Shown: positions 42,003 to 54,700 of the stretch, in pieces
Position numbering within the stretch: the first letter of the stretch is position 1
How the letters are laid out: the number at the start of each line of letters is the position of its first letter
Assembly (NCBI GenBank): GCA_025526915.1
Contig: JAHLKH010000076.1
Span: 52,869 to 116,868, forward strand
Reading direction: 5' to 3'
Length of the DNA: 64,000 bases
From: Entophlyctis helioformis
Taxonomy: Eukaryota > Chytridiomycota > Chytridiomycetes > Chytridiales > Chytriomycetaceae
Notes under the pieces: model-generated
What the model saw: the letters and a program-made list of their open reading frames with translations, nothing else
What the model was told of the DNA's origin: nothing
Databases searched by the model: none
Position numbers and translations under genes: made by a program

Positions 42003-43905
42003 ATGGCCACCGATCACGAGATTGCCGTAAACGTCGCCAACTTTAGCGAGCTGGGCCAGCTCAAGTTTGCAGTATCGGCAGTCGAGACCGTTGTCTTTCT
42101 GCTCAGCGTTCCGCTCTTCATGAGCTTCAGGGAGCATCCAGTCATCCGCTACCGGTCATGGTCGGTAAATCTGTGGACGGTGTTCACGGTTGTGATGGCG
42201 CACTGGCTCGAGACGGCCATGTCGATGCCCTACTGGGTACCATACGAGCGGTTCCAATGGGTCCTTCTTTCCAAGGGTATCTTTAGTAAGTGGCGCCGCC
42301 GTGTGTTGTCTACGTGCTCGATACGCACAGGCCTCCGCCTGCCTGACCTTGGCACGCTCCCGCCGCCACCCGCGCCACCAAGATTGGTAGTCGACGGCGA
42401 TTGCCTGCTTCCAACACAATACTGACCAGAATGTGTGGATACTCAATCCGCCAATCTAGCCATGGCATGTCTGCCCACCTACCACGCCATCTTCATGAGG
42501 CACTACTTCCTGCTGCGTCTCCCTGTTCTCCAAAATGAGCTGCTGGACCACAAGACGATGGTCGACCCGGACAAGTACAAGGAGACTCGCGCAAAGCTCG
42601 AGCGCGTCAAGCTTCTCTCGACCGAGTTTGCAGCCTGGTGCTTTTACATTCCGCACGCAGCGATAACTGTCGGCGTCTACGTGTACTTTGCAGCGACTGT
42701 TGATATCGATGCATTCCTTGCTCGCAAGAGCACCATGCTGGCGAATGTGCGGTCGGGAATCTATGTGTTGGAGGTCCTCAGCGCGTCCGGTGTGTTGTCT
42801 GTGCTCGTAACATGGCGTCATCGAGTGCTTGGTGTTAACCTTTGACTTTCTTCCAAACATGGTCCGCACGGCAATGCCAGGATGGCTCTTTTGGTACTTG
42901 CCAAGGTTGGTTGCAGCATGGATGACCGTGATCGTGCATCGCTGCCGCCGTATTGGCAAAGAACTGACGCGACCAATGGCTCAACAACCGGCGACAGAGC
43001 ACCAAAGGAAAACTTTAGGATCGGGGAGCAGTTTTACGCATTCATGTTGCTGACAGACGCTGTCTTTATCGTCACTTTGACGGTCATGTTTCTGTTCAGA
43101 ACGTCGTATGCTGCGCAGATATTTGACGACGCGTACGTTATGGACTATTGCAGGACAGTTGTACTGCACGTGCAAACAGTATACTGACAAGCGAGGTTGC
43201 ATGGGCAGTTTCGGCACCATGTGTGTGTTTACAATTGTCATGATCAACGCGCTGCATCCCTTCGCCACCATCTATCGCGAAAAGAGGCGGTTGTTCACGT
43301 CGTCGGCACGGTCAAGCATGTCATCAGTCAACATCAACTCCCACGATGACCGATCGAGCACCAGCAGCCAAAACCAAGCCCCATCCTTGGCAAAGTCACC
43401 AAGCGAAGTGACTGCGACATCGGCAACAAGCACGGCACCGATGATGCGCCAGGCTGGACACCAGCCATCTGCCAAGGCGAAAGGCTCGCACAGCCTTACG
43501 ATTCCCAAGATTCTGGCCGATCAGACCATGCGTGGCGCGTTCTGCCAGTACCTTGCCCGCGAGTTCTCGATGGAGAGTCTCATGTTCATCGAGGCCGTCA
43601 AGTCGTACCGCGAAACGCTATCTGCGACCAACATGCCCGGCATGGACCAGATCCGGTCAGCCACCGAAAAGATTCTGGAAGAGTTTATCGTGGCCAACTC
43701 TGTCAACGAGGTCAACCTGCCCAAGAAGTGCGTCGACAAGATCCACCAAAACATCCGGGACGTGATTGAGGCGACCGTTGGCCGCGATCGAGCAGCGTAC
43801 GTGTTTGACGAAGGCGCAGAGCACATTGAGGCCATGCTTGCGGTCAACCATTTGCGCAAGTTCCAGGCGAGCTCGATATTCAAGGAGATGATGGAGAGCA
43901 AGTGA
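42003..43905 (+). CDS. Seven-transmembrane RGS-domain protein 4
   Basis: Exons 42003-42285 (283 nt), 42460-42789 (330 nt), 42881-42905 (25-nt micro-exon), 42998-43136 and 43192-43905. With this model the total is 1491 nt, or 496 residues. The last intron is uncertain: its donor GTTATG is weak, while a better donor (GTACGT at 43133) would break the frame, so this junction may be misread or decayed. The RGS domain is intact: FCQYLAREFSMESLMFIEAV, FIVANSVNEVNLPKK and IEAMLAVNHLRKFQAS. The linker is Ser/Thr-rich. Confidence 0.8.
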
Positions 43906-44075
43906 TGCCAATTGCCAACAGGCTAGCTCTCGGTCTAGCTGCATTCTGTCCAGAAAAAAGGGAAGATCTTGTCGCATTGTCCTCCTCCGCCATTGAGCAG
44001 CCACCATCACCGTCCTCGTTTGCACGGAATGCACGGAATGAAATCTACATCTGACTCCACTTTACAACACCAGCA

Positions 44076-46278
44076 ATGACGGCCGAGGAGGACGCAATTC
44101 ACCAGCAAGCACTGGGGCTAATACGATACGCAGAGCAGGCGACACTCAAGCTGACGATATCATCGATCGAGACGCTGGCGTTGTTCGTCTGCATACCCTT
44201 GTACATCATCCACAGGCACCAGCCTGTGATCAAGTTTCGCACGTGGTCGATAACCGTCTTTGCCACGGCGTGTCTTATTGGCAGCCACTGGCTCGATGCC
44301 ATTATGGGCATTGATAATGCCGTGCCGTACGAGCGACTACAATCGGTTCTGTTTGCACGGAGCATTCTGAGTACGTGTCTGCATTGGTTGGTGTTGCGTG
44401 CCATTCTGGGTGATCTCGACATTGTGCAGCTGTGTGCAGTCATTGCAGGCTGGCGATATCGCACGATGCGTCGTGCCTGTTTGGTGGCAGGGACAAGGGT
44501 TGCGGGGCTCGGCTCCAACTTGCCGTTGTCGCTGCTGCATCTCGCATTATGCTTCGGTAAACATGGCTCGATTGCCGTAGACACGCATTGCTGACATCAC
44601 TTGTGTATTCTCCTTCTGCGACGGCAAAACACTCGTGGATGGGCACCTTTCCGATAATCGCTCCGATGCGGGGCACTACATTCAGACGCATTCACCATAT
44701 CATTCCCACACGCCGTCTTTCTGCGGCACTACTTTCTGTTGCAACTTCCCATCATCCAAGCAGAGCTGCTCGATCCGAGCACCATCACAGATGCGGTCAG
44801 GTACACGACCGTCAGACGCAAACTGAAGCGCGCCAAGTTTCTGGCCAGCTGGAAGGCAGCGTGGCTCATGTACCTCCCGCACGCGATACTGCTCGGGTTC
44901 GTTTTCGGTGGAATGGTGCGAAGGATGAACATTGATCTGTTCATCGTTGGCAAAGCAGCCACGTTCACGATTATTCGGGCAAGCATCTATATCTTTGAGG
45001 TTGCCTCCTCCACAAGTGCGTGCCATGCAGCTGGACAGTACGATTGGAATAGCCCGACTGACACTGGTTGGATGGTGTGACAGTCATTCTGGTATTCTTG
45101 CTTCCAAAGTAAGCATGCGTTTCGACTTTGATGCTCTCGACAAGAGACGCTGACATGTGTGCAATGATTGGATGTGCAGAGGATCGCCAGAAGACAACTT
45201 TCACATCAAAAGCCAGTACTACGCCATGTCCACGTGCACGGTTCTGTTTCTGGTCATGTCTGCAATAGTTACGGGGCTGTTTCCTACCAACACGACAGCA
45301 AGGTCGATTGATGGCGTGTAAGTGGCTCAGAGTCAGTCCTTAAGAGCGGAGAGAGTTTGACGGCTGCTGACACCTACATGTGATGGATGGCATGGCATGG
45401 CTAGATGGGGATCCATCACGATGGGATGCACGGTGCTTCTCTCGCTGTGCGTTGGCCCTGCACTGGTTTTGTCGGGCGTGACGTACAAGGTTGGGATCAG
45501 CAACAACGGCAGCGGATCGTCGCAGTCTGGATCGTTTGATGGAGTTGCCAAAAAAGAGGGGGACATGACATTCAACCAGCAACTTTCGGCATCGGTGTTG
45601 TCGGCCGACAGCATTAATGCAGCCAGCACACCCATGTCGCCCACGTCGCCAGGCGTGACGCTCTTGGGCGGAAAGAGCGCGTTGACGTCGGTGTCAAGCG
45701 CCATCACACCGCCCATGCCCAAGTCGCACAATACAGCGGCGGCAGGTATTGCAAGCACCGGTGCACCGCCAGGATCGAGTGGTGCCGGGACTGGCGGCTC
45801 GAGTGGAGGATCTACATGCCCAATCACTGGTCCGAAGCCGCTCACCATCAAGCGGATCCTCAAAGACCCCGCCAAACGCGATGTGTTTGCAAAGTACCTC
45901 GCACGCGAGTTTGCGATGGAGTCGCTGCTCTTTGTCGAGGCCGTCAAGCGGTACAGGGAGCTGTTCAACGGACAGATTGGAAACGATGCCGAGATCCGGT
46001 CGACGGCCAAGTCGATACTGAGCGAATTCATCGAGCCCAACGCGGACAACGAGGTCAAGCTGCCCAAGCGCATCACGGACAAGATGACGATTGTGTGCGA
46101 GAGCCAGATTGAGATGTCGGATACGGTGCCACGGGACACAGCCAAGCATGTGTTTGACGCGGCCATGGAGTATGTGCTGCAGATGATGTCGGCCAACCAC
46201 CTCAAGAAGTTTGAGGCAAGCACGTGCTTCCGAGCATTCAAAGCTGCACAAGCGCGTGCAGGTGGCGGTGCGAGTTGA
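44076..46278 (+). CDS. Seven-transmembrane RGS-domain protein 5
   Basis: Exons 44076-44370 (295 nt), 44686-45015 (330 nt), 45084-45108 (25 nt), 45180-45317 and 45405-46278 give 553 residues, the longest of the five because of a 120-residue Ser/Gly/Thr linker before the RGS domain. Domain blocks are FAKYLAREFAMESLLFVEAV, FIEPNADNEVKLPKR and LQMMSANHLKKFEAS. It is the most diverged member (RYAEQATLKLTISSIETLA at the N-terminus). It converges on the ABCA gene at 46363 with about 85 bp between stops. Confidence 0.83.
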
Positions 46279-46362
46279 TGGGTGCCACACATGCCAATAC
46301 ATTATTGATCTATGGCTCGTGAGGAACACAAATTTCATTGAGTGTAGAAGAAGTACAAATGT

Positions 46363-49300
46363 TTAGTCGGCGCCAGCATCGTCGTCGTTGATCAGGCGGA
46401 TAAAGACCTCCTCGAGAGTGGTCTGGCCAATGCCCCAGTCGAGGATGCCGTAGTTGGCCTTTTCGGCCTCGATCTTCTCAAACAGGTACGAGAGCACTCC
46501 ATCAACTGGCGGGAACTCGTACGACGTGTTGGTGGCGAAAGCGTCAAGCTTGGTCCATCCGACAGGGAGGATCGACTCGAGGAACGCCGACGCACGGGGA
46601 GTGTCCTCAATGAGCGAGTTGAAGTACAGACGGAATCCAGAACCGTAGGTCTGCTTGAGACGGATGGGGTTGGCAAGGCAGCGGAGCGTGCCCTTGGCCA
46701 TGATGCCGATGCGCTGGCAGAGAGCCTCGGCCTCCTCCATCGAGTGCGTGGTGAGCACAATGGTCTTGCCAAGGCGTGCCTCGTTGACAATGTTCCAGAT
46801 GAGACGGCGGACCTCGGGATCGAGACCGGTCGTGGGCTCGTCCAGGAAGACGACAGACGGGCTGCCAAGAAGTGCAATGGCAATACTGAGGCGACGCTTC
46901 TCACCGCCAGAGAGACCCTTGGTAAGACGGTTCTCAAAGGCAGTCAGCGAGACGTTGGTGAGTGCCTGGGCGACAGCGATCTTCTCCTGGGCGGCGGGGA
47001 TGCCCTTGAGACGCGCGTAGAAGTACAGGTGCTCGCCGACGGTGAGCTCCTCCCAGAGAATGTCAAACTGCGGGCAGATGCCGACGCGCTTGTACACCTC
47101 GGACGTCTGCGTCTTGACATCGTATCCACCAATGGTGGCAAAGCCAGTCGATGCCTCGTAGAGACCAGTGAGAATGCTGATGAGCGTGGTCTTGCCAGCA
47201 CCGTTGGGACCGAGGAGACCAAACACAATGCCCTCCTCGACAGCAAACGTGACGTCCTTGACAGCGAGCTTGGGACCAGCACCACCACGGCCGCCGTACA
47301 CCTTGCGCATGTGCTTCATGACAAGCGGAGAGGCAGGGTCGTACTGAGAGTTGTCGACACGAGCGCGTTCGGCCTTGACATCAGCGTCCTCGAACTGGGT
47401 CTCGGCCGCGTCGACGTTGACCGAGAGGGCAAGCTCAGCCTCAGACTTGGGGTCCACACCGCCATTGGCCTTCTTGCGCTGAGCACGCTTGTAGGCGTTG
47501 ATGGGGTCGGTGATCGGGAAGTGCCACGGCTTCTGCACGCCAAACTCGGACGGGAAGACGGCGTTGAGGTAGCCGGCAAGACCGAGGAAGAGAGCAATCT
47601 CAACGATCATGAAGATCATGGCGTCGTAGACCTCGTTGCCCGGAGCAAGGTCACGGAGGGCAAGAGGGCGGAGGAAGGGCAGGTACGACGCGCGGTTGAT
47701 GGTGCCAAGAGCGCGGTAGAAGGCAAAGGGAGGCCAGATGAAGAAGGTGATGGGAGCGGCCGAATCCTGGTAGATCTGGTCGACGGCAAGCGAGATGATG
47801 ACGGAGCAGAGCACGGCGAGGAAGACGATAATAAGGGCAAGACGGCTGCGGTTGAAGAGGGTCGCGAAGAAGAAGGCGAGCGCGATCTGGACGTTACCCC
47901 AGATGAAGAAGAGCAGGACGTAGACGGGGGACTCGGTCAGGGTGAAGAACGAAAGCTTGGCAACGTAGCCTGCACCGAGGAAGATGGCGGTCGAGACGGC
48001 GTAGAGGATGAAGAAGGTGACGTAGTGGCTGACGTAGTAGGACAGGGTCTTCATGCCGTTCATCTTCATCATGACGAGGATACGGGCTTCCTTCTCCTGC
48101 ACGAGGATGATGGTAAAGATCTGTTGGTCGAAGGTGTCAGTTGCTGAAGCGCGCACCACAAATGCACACGACAGGATGGATGTAGACAAGACAGGTTGGC
48201 GACTTACAGGGAGGAGGAAAGAGACACCGAACGGGTACAGAATGCTGCCAATGAGACCGCCAAAAGCAAAGTTGATCTTGGTATTGGTGATCTGGGGCAT
48301 GATGCGGAAACCGTGGGTGATCTTGGCCGAGCCGAAACGGGCAGGGTTGGAGTTGCGGAAAATCGAGTTGGTGAGCTGGGTGAGGTGGTAGATCAGACGC
48401 GAGCCAGGACGGGGGAAGTTGGACGCAGCGGCCAGACGGATGTCCGTGCCAAAGTTGAGCTGGAAAGCGTACTTCTTGAGGGCGTGGTCGATCTTGGTGA
48501 AGTAGACACCACCGTTGGGGAGGTCCTGGAGGATCTTGCCAATGTTACGGAAGAGCTCGTTGACAGCGCGACGGTCGGCGTTACCACCACGGAGAAGGAC
48601 GGACTTGTCGACCTTTGCGATCTCGAGAATGACCTTGTCAAGAGCAGCCGAGACGGCATCGTCCATGGCAAGCGAGTCGCCGCCACCGCGGACGGGCTGG
48701 TACCACGGGACGGTGGTGACGTTGGTGGAGGCGATGAAGGCCTGCGGGTTGGCAGAGAAGGATCCAAAGTCGAGGAAGTAGCGGTTGGGGATGGTGCCGA
48801 GGAGGCCAGTCGACGCGTTGGCGGGCGAGGTGAACGAAGGGCCAGAGGGCGTGGCGGCAAAGGCGGGGAGGGGAATGGACGCAACGGGGGGCTTGACACC
48901 GACCAGCGAGAGGTCGACGCTGGGGTCGGCGCCGTAGATGGCCCAGGCGCGGAGCTGCAGGTTCTGGAAGATGGTCAGGGTCTGGGGGTCGGCGATCTTG
49001 CCAGTGGCGAGGCTGTTGAACCAGCCGCCGATGGGCTGGGCGGTGAAGGACGCGTCGCGGGCAAGGTTGCCAGCGGCGCCAGAGACGGGCTCGTAGACGG
49101 AGCCGGCGATCTGGGGGTAGTCCTCCTCGTACCAGTAGACACAGGGACGCTTGGAGTTGAACGAGCCGGCGCCGGGAGGGCCGTTGCGGAAGGGGACGAA
49201 GCGGGCCCAGTTGGTGTGGTAGACCTTGGACTCGACGGCGGCGGGCATGCCCTCGGGGCCGGTGACGGGCAGGTTGGGGTCGGTTTCGTTCCAGAGCGGG

Positions 49301-50086
49301 ACGCCGATCGAGTCGGTCGCGTTGAGCTTGGAGCAGTAGAGGTAGTCGTTGACCGGGTTGGAGCGGCTGATGAGCGTGAGGATCAGGTTGCCGAGGAAGG
49401 CGGAGATGCCGACCATGAGAATGGGGCACAAGCTGGAGATGAGACGATGCAGGCGGATGCAGGCGGACGCAAGCAGACGCAGGCAGATGAGGGGTTAGAT
49501 GAAGCTTTGATGGCCGACGGCAGGCCATTGCGATTGCACAACAACGCGGGCAGAGGGGCAACGAACCTGATGCAGCACACGTTGGTGAACCACTGGCGCT
49601 TCTGGTACGAGACGGCCTTGCGAGCAAGGGCAGAGGCCTGGCGGGACGGCCAGTCTCAAACACAACCGTGGGCTTGGCGCGGGCATTGACCTCGAGGGTC
49701 TCTGACGACGAGGCGGCGGCTGCACAATCGGGCCAGCGGGAATGGTTCGCAAAGGGCGGGTGTAAGCGTCAAGTGCACCAGCAAGATGGGCAAGATGGGC
49801 CAGATGGGCCAGAGACGATATGAGCAGGTGCAAGGAGCGTACCTTGGGCAGCGGGCTTGTCGGCTGGATGCGGCAACGACCAGCAGCAGCAGCAGGGGGC
49901 GGCAGCCGGTTGTTGTTCAGACACGAAATGGCGGCCAATTGGATCCGCGGAAGCAGTCGATAGGCGCAACGTCAGTACAAGTGTGCACAGGCGCGGGCGT
50001 GAAGGCTTGTAGGCGTGTAGGTGCACAGGCGTGCAGACACAGGGCCGTTCTACAAGTGTGCACGCACCGTTCTTCTTGCCGAACAT
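46363..50086 (-). CDS. Half-size ABCA-type ABC transporter (copy 2, complete)
   Basis: Five exons: 50086-50068 (MFGKKN), 49719-49691, 49637-49567, 49432-48208 and 48120-46363, together 3102 nt or 1033 residues. Layout is that of a half ABCA transporter. A first membrane helix after KRQWFTNVCC is followed by a 350-residue extracellular domain, five or so further helices, then the ATPase domain (LLGPNGAGKTT, LSGGEKRR, VVFLDEPTTGLDP, TTHSMEEAEA) and a regulatory tail. The first two small exons are tentative. The 53-nt intron 49638-49690 has a weak donor (GTCAAT), and the alternative is a one-base frameshift at about 49650. The intron at 48121-48207 is a multiple of three and readable through. 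Nearly identical at its C-terminus to the copy at 1-1253, in opposite orientation. Head to head with the next ABCA gene. Confidence 0.88.
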
Positions 50087-50165
50087 GAGTGGCGTCAAAG
50101 TGTTGGGTGCTGAGTGTTGAGCAGGCGGTGACAAGGAGCCGAGTGCGGGCTGGCTGGCTGGCTGT

Positions 50166-50724
50166 CAAACAGGAGGCGGCTGCTGCTGGTGCTGGACAGA
50201 GGCTGCTGCTGGACAGAGGCTGCGGGGACGGCTGCTGATGGCGACGGGGATCAGGCGGCTGCGGGCAGACAGAGACAGAGACAGAGACAGAGGCCGGGCG
50301 GAGCTGCTGGGGGAGGGGGCAGGCGAGCGAGCAGGCGACGGCGTCGATGACGAAGCAAGCAGCAAGAGTGGGGGAATGCCGCTCGTTTTGTCTGGACTTG
50401 CGGGATTTGTCCGCGCGTGTTCGAGTCCCGCCTTGTTTGGGTGTTTGGGCGCTGCTAATTGCAGGCCGAAGGGCGGCGCTGGCCAGCAAACAGCCGGCGC
50501 GGCGCGGGGCGGGGCGGCGCTTGGCGGCAGCGGGGCGGCAGCGCTCCACGGCAAAGGCGTCGCAAGCCCAAAATTTGCACTGACTCAAGATGCCATGCCG
50601 CATCCTGATTGGCCGGCGTGTCTGGCACGGGGGCGCTGGCCATCGGCGGCTGTTGACGTCCAAGTCGCCGCGGCAGAATCAGATCCCTACAACGCACGTG
50701 CACAATTCTCCGCGGAAAATGAAC
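50166..50724. repeat. Inverted repeat, left arm (about 560 bp), upstream of ABCA copy 2
   Basis: Reads as the reverse complement of 51084-51644 with few differences. It contains a GGGCGGGGCGGC-rich core, a run of AGACAG repeats and the palindrome-like end TCCGCGGAAAATGAAC. It lies just upstream of the ABCA copy 2 start, so it probably supplies promoter and 5' untranslated sequence. The 745- and 1000-bp open frames that cross the arms are by-products. Confidence 0.85.
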
Positions 50725-51083
50725 AACGTCATCGATGCTCCAGCACCATGGCTGAGTGGCTGAGTGGATACTTTGAGCTGAGGGACTGTAGCCCTCCTAC
50801 ATGGCGTATACCACACCGTGCTGCGATCCATTCAGCGGTTCACTCTGCTGCGCAGGCTCGTTCAGGCCTGTCTTCACATCAGCTGGAGTTGCGCCAGGCT
50901 GCCAGCCATCAATCGACTTTCGAACGTCACGAGTTGGTGGCGTCTCACAACATGCCGCAACCGGCAGCTTCGGTGGAGAGCGAGTACGTGCAATGAGCCA
51001 GATTGTCAATGCTCTCCACCGACTGCTGATCGAACTGCCGTGTCGGTTCTTGCCGTGCCATTGACGCCTTTCGTTGCCGCAGT
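50725..51083. other. Unique spacer between inverted-repeat arms
   Basis: 359 bp between the two arms in the head-to-head ABCA promoter region. I see no gene, repeat or recognisable motif cluster. Confidence 0.5.
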
Positions 51084-51644
51084 GTTCATTTTCCGCGGAG
51101 AATTGTGCACGTGCGTTGTAGGGATCTGATTCTGCCGCGGCGACTTGGACGTCAACAGCCGCCGATGGCCAGCGCCCCCGTGCCAGACACGCCGGCCAAT
51201 CAGGATGCGGCATGGCATCTTGAGTCAGTGCAAATTTTGGGCTTGCGACGCCTTTGCCGTGGAGCGCTGCCGCCCCGCTGCCGCCAAGCGCCGCCCCGCC
51301 CCGCGCCGCGCCGGCTGTTTGCTGGCCAGCGCCGCCCTTCGGCTTGCAATTAGCAGCGCCCAAACACCCAAACAAGGCGGGACTCGAACACGCGCGGACA
51401 AATCCCGCAAGTCCAGACAAAACGAGCGGCATTCCCCCACTCTTGCTGCTTGCTTCGTCATCGACGCCGTCGCCTGCTCGCTCGCCTGCCCCCTCCCCCA
51501 GCAGCTCCGCCCGGCCTCTGTCTCTGTCTCTGTCTCTGTCTGCCCGCAGCCGCCTGATCCCCGTCGCCATCAGCAGCCGTCCCCGCAGCCTCTGTCCAGC
51601 AGCAGCCTCTGTCCAGCACCAGCAGCAGCAGCCGCCTGTTTAAC
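51084..51644. repeat. Inverted repeat, right arm (about 560 bp), upstream of ABCA copy 3
   Basis: Partner of 50166-50724. It ends about 75 bp before the ATG of ABCA copy 3. Similarity to the other gene's leader continues patchily (CACCGCCTGC, CAGCACCCA, CACTTTGAC) almost to both start codons. Confidence 0.85.
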
Positions 51645-51720
51645 AACCACTCGGCTCCTTGTCACCGCCTGCCCAACACCCAGCACCCAGCACCACCACT
51701 TTGACTTGACGCTTCCCGCC

Positions 51721-54700
51721 ATGTCCAAGAACACCGACGCCGTCCAGGTCGAGAGCGGCAAGCCCGACACCATGTTCCAGACCACCATTGAGGAGAAGGG
51801 CTTCTTCCAGTCCTTCTACGAGCAGCTCAAGATTATGCTCTGGCGCAACACTGTCCTGCAGGTGCGTCTTGCCTGTCTGCACGTCTGCCTGTGTCCATCT
51901 GCCTTGTCCATCTCCATCTACCTTGTCCATCTGCCTCTGTCCATCTGCGGCGCCTCCAAGCCAGCCCGGCTGTGTTCGGGCTTGCTCTCTTGCTCGCTCG
52001 CTTCATCGCCGCCATGTGTCTGCCAGATGCCTGCTGTGCCTGCGGTGCCATCCGCGGCTCTTTTGCGATTAAGCCGCCGCCCCTTCTTGCTGGGGCACTG
52101 CGAGCAGGCTGCCCAGCAGACCCATCAGACCTGCCCTGGCTAGCACAGCAGACCACGCAGCCACCTCTGCGTCCTCCGTCTGCAGTGGCAGTGCCTGCCC
52201 CCTGCCCCCTGCCCCCTGCCCCCTGCCCCTCCTGCTCCCTCCCCTTGCCACTTCTGTCCAATGCGCAGCCGACAGCCAACTGACGCCTTTTCCGCCCATC
52301 CGACCGCATCCCGATCCGGCTTTGATATGATATGATATGGCACCGCCTGCCTGTCGACGTCTGCCACAATCCCACGATGCCCACCATGCCCTTGCCTTGC
52401 CGCACGCAGATCCGCTACCTCAACTCGACGCTCGCCCAGGCCGTGCTTGCGCCGTTCATCTTCCAGCTGCTCATCTTTGTGCTGCAGCGCGCCGACTACA
52501 CCAACCAGTCGCGCTCCAACCCGCACCCGCCGCTCGGCGCGCTGCAGGGCGTGCAAAAGTGCCAGGGCCGCAACCCCGGCAACCCCTGTGTGTCGATCAT
52601 GTACACGCCCGCCTCGACCGTCAACGGCGTCGACTACAACAAGATCATGACCACGTTTGCCCAGCTCAACAAGGACCGCTCTGGCTTCGAGTTTGCCATT
52701 GAGCAGCCGTTTGCCGACGTCAACCTCGCCCCCTCGCGCGTCTACGACATCGTGCCCGTGCCCAACGCCGACTTCATCTACGACTACGCCCTCAAGCACC
52801 CCAACACCACCGCCTGGGGCATCACCTTCAGCCAGCCCGCCGCCGCCACGCCCCTCAACGTGCAGTACCAGGTGTGGTTCAACGCCACCAACGTCGCCAA
52901 CGGCTCCGACATCTTTGGCCGCGACGTGCTCGCCTTTGTCCGCGGCATGGACGAGGCCATCATCACCGTGCTCAACGACCCCACCGCCACCGTCAAGGCC
53001 AACATCGACGTGCAGCTCAAGGACTGGCCGCTCATCCCGCCCGGCACGCTCTCCGACTCGATCGTGCAGTCGCTCGGCCCCGTCTTCTTCTTCTGTTCCG
53101 AGATGATCATCTTCATCAACGTGCTCTCGCAGATCGTGTCCGAGAAGGAGCTCAAGCTGCGCCACGGCATGGAGCTCATGGGTCTGCGCCCCACCGTCTA
53201 CTGGCTGTCGCACTTCATCTCCAACACGCTGCTCGTGTTCCTGTCGGCGCTCTTCACGTCCATCTGGGGCCTGATCTTTGGCTTCCAGGCCTTCAAGAAC
53301 ACAAACTTTGCCATCCTGCTCATCACCTTCTTCCTCTTTGGTGAGGCCATGGTCATGCTCGCCTTCTTCATCACCACCTTTGTGCGCAAGACCCGCGTTG
53401 CCATCCTGATCGGCATCTTCATCTTCATCATCGGCCTGCTGTTCGAGTCGTTTGTCTTCTCGTCCGGCTTCATCGGCTACATCTGGTGGTCCAAGGAAAC
53501 CATCGACTCGACCGGCTGGCTCATCCTCATGTTCCTGCCGTTCTTCAACTTTGGCCACATGTTCCTCGACATCTCGACCCTCACCACCGGCCAGCTCGAC
53601 ACCCTTACCAACACGTTTATCCCCGGCCCCGGCTTCCCGTGGGAGTCGCTCTACTCGGCTCTGCCCAACTCGTCGCTCCCCGTGTTCGCCGGTGGCATCC
53701 CCCCTGCGGTGCCCCCTCCCGTCCAGGCATGGTACTTCCTGATCATGAACTGCGCCGTCTACGGTGCCCTCCTCTGGTTCTTTGACAACGTCATCCCCGA
53801 CGAGTTTGGCATGTCGCGTCCCATCTGGTTCTTCCTCACCGCCGACTACTGGGGCATCGAGTCCAAGACCGCCGCCTCGACCGATCTCACCAACTGGCAG
53901 ACGCTCAACTCGACCGGCCGCAACAACATTGAGCTGGAGGGCGGCGAGGACTCTGATGTCGTCGAGGCTCGGGAACGCGCTCTCGACGCGTCCTACTTCC
54001 CTGCCCTCAAGATCCTTAACCTGCGCAAGGTCTACAAGAACGGCATCTTCCCCTCCAAGAACGACAAGGTCGCCGTCCGCGGCTCTGCATTCACTGTCGA
54101 GGAGGGCAAGCTGCTCGCGCTTCTTGGCCAGAACGGTGCCGGCAAGTCGACCTCGATCTCGATGCTCTCTGGCCTCACCCCCTCGTCGTCGGGCGACGCC
54201 CTCATCTACAACCTCTCGGTCCGCAACCAGAGCCAGCGCATCCGCAAGATTATGGGTATCTGCCCCCAGCACGACATTCTCTTTGACGACCTCACTGCCC
54301 GCGAGCACATCCAGCTCTACGCCGGTCTCAAGGGTGTGCCTGCTTCCCAGTGGGAGCCCCTCATCCAGGAGCGTCTCCAGGCTGTCCGTCTCCTGACTGT
54401 TGCCGACGTCCGTGCTGGCACCTACTCTGGTGGTATGAAGCGCCGCCTGTCGCTCGTCATCTCCACCATTGGCGACCCCAAGATCATCTTCATGGACGAG
54501 CCCACCACCGGTATGGACCCCGTCAACCGTCGCCACGTCTGGTCGTTTGTCGAAAAGTTCAAGAAGAACCGTGTCATTATCCTCACGACGCACTCGATGG
54601 AGGAGGCCGACGTGCTCGGCGACCGCATTGCCGTCATGTCCAACGGCCGTCTCCGCGCCATCAACAACTCGATCACCCTCAAGAACAAGTTTGGCACGGG

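Noticed and set aside
46744..48147. 467-codon open frame antisense to ABCA copy 2
   Set aside because: Shadow frame caused by GC-rich codon bias of the transporter; the repetitive Glu/Asp/Val/Leu composition matches no family.
49917..52143. Mirror-image open frames (MDVNSRRW...) in both inverted-repeat arms
   Set aside because: They exist only because the arms are GC-rich and duplicated; they run into low complexity and, on the right, into the real ABCA start in another frame.
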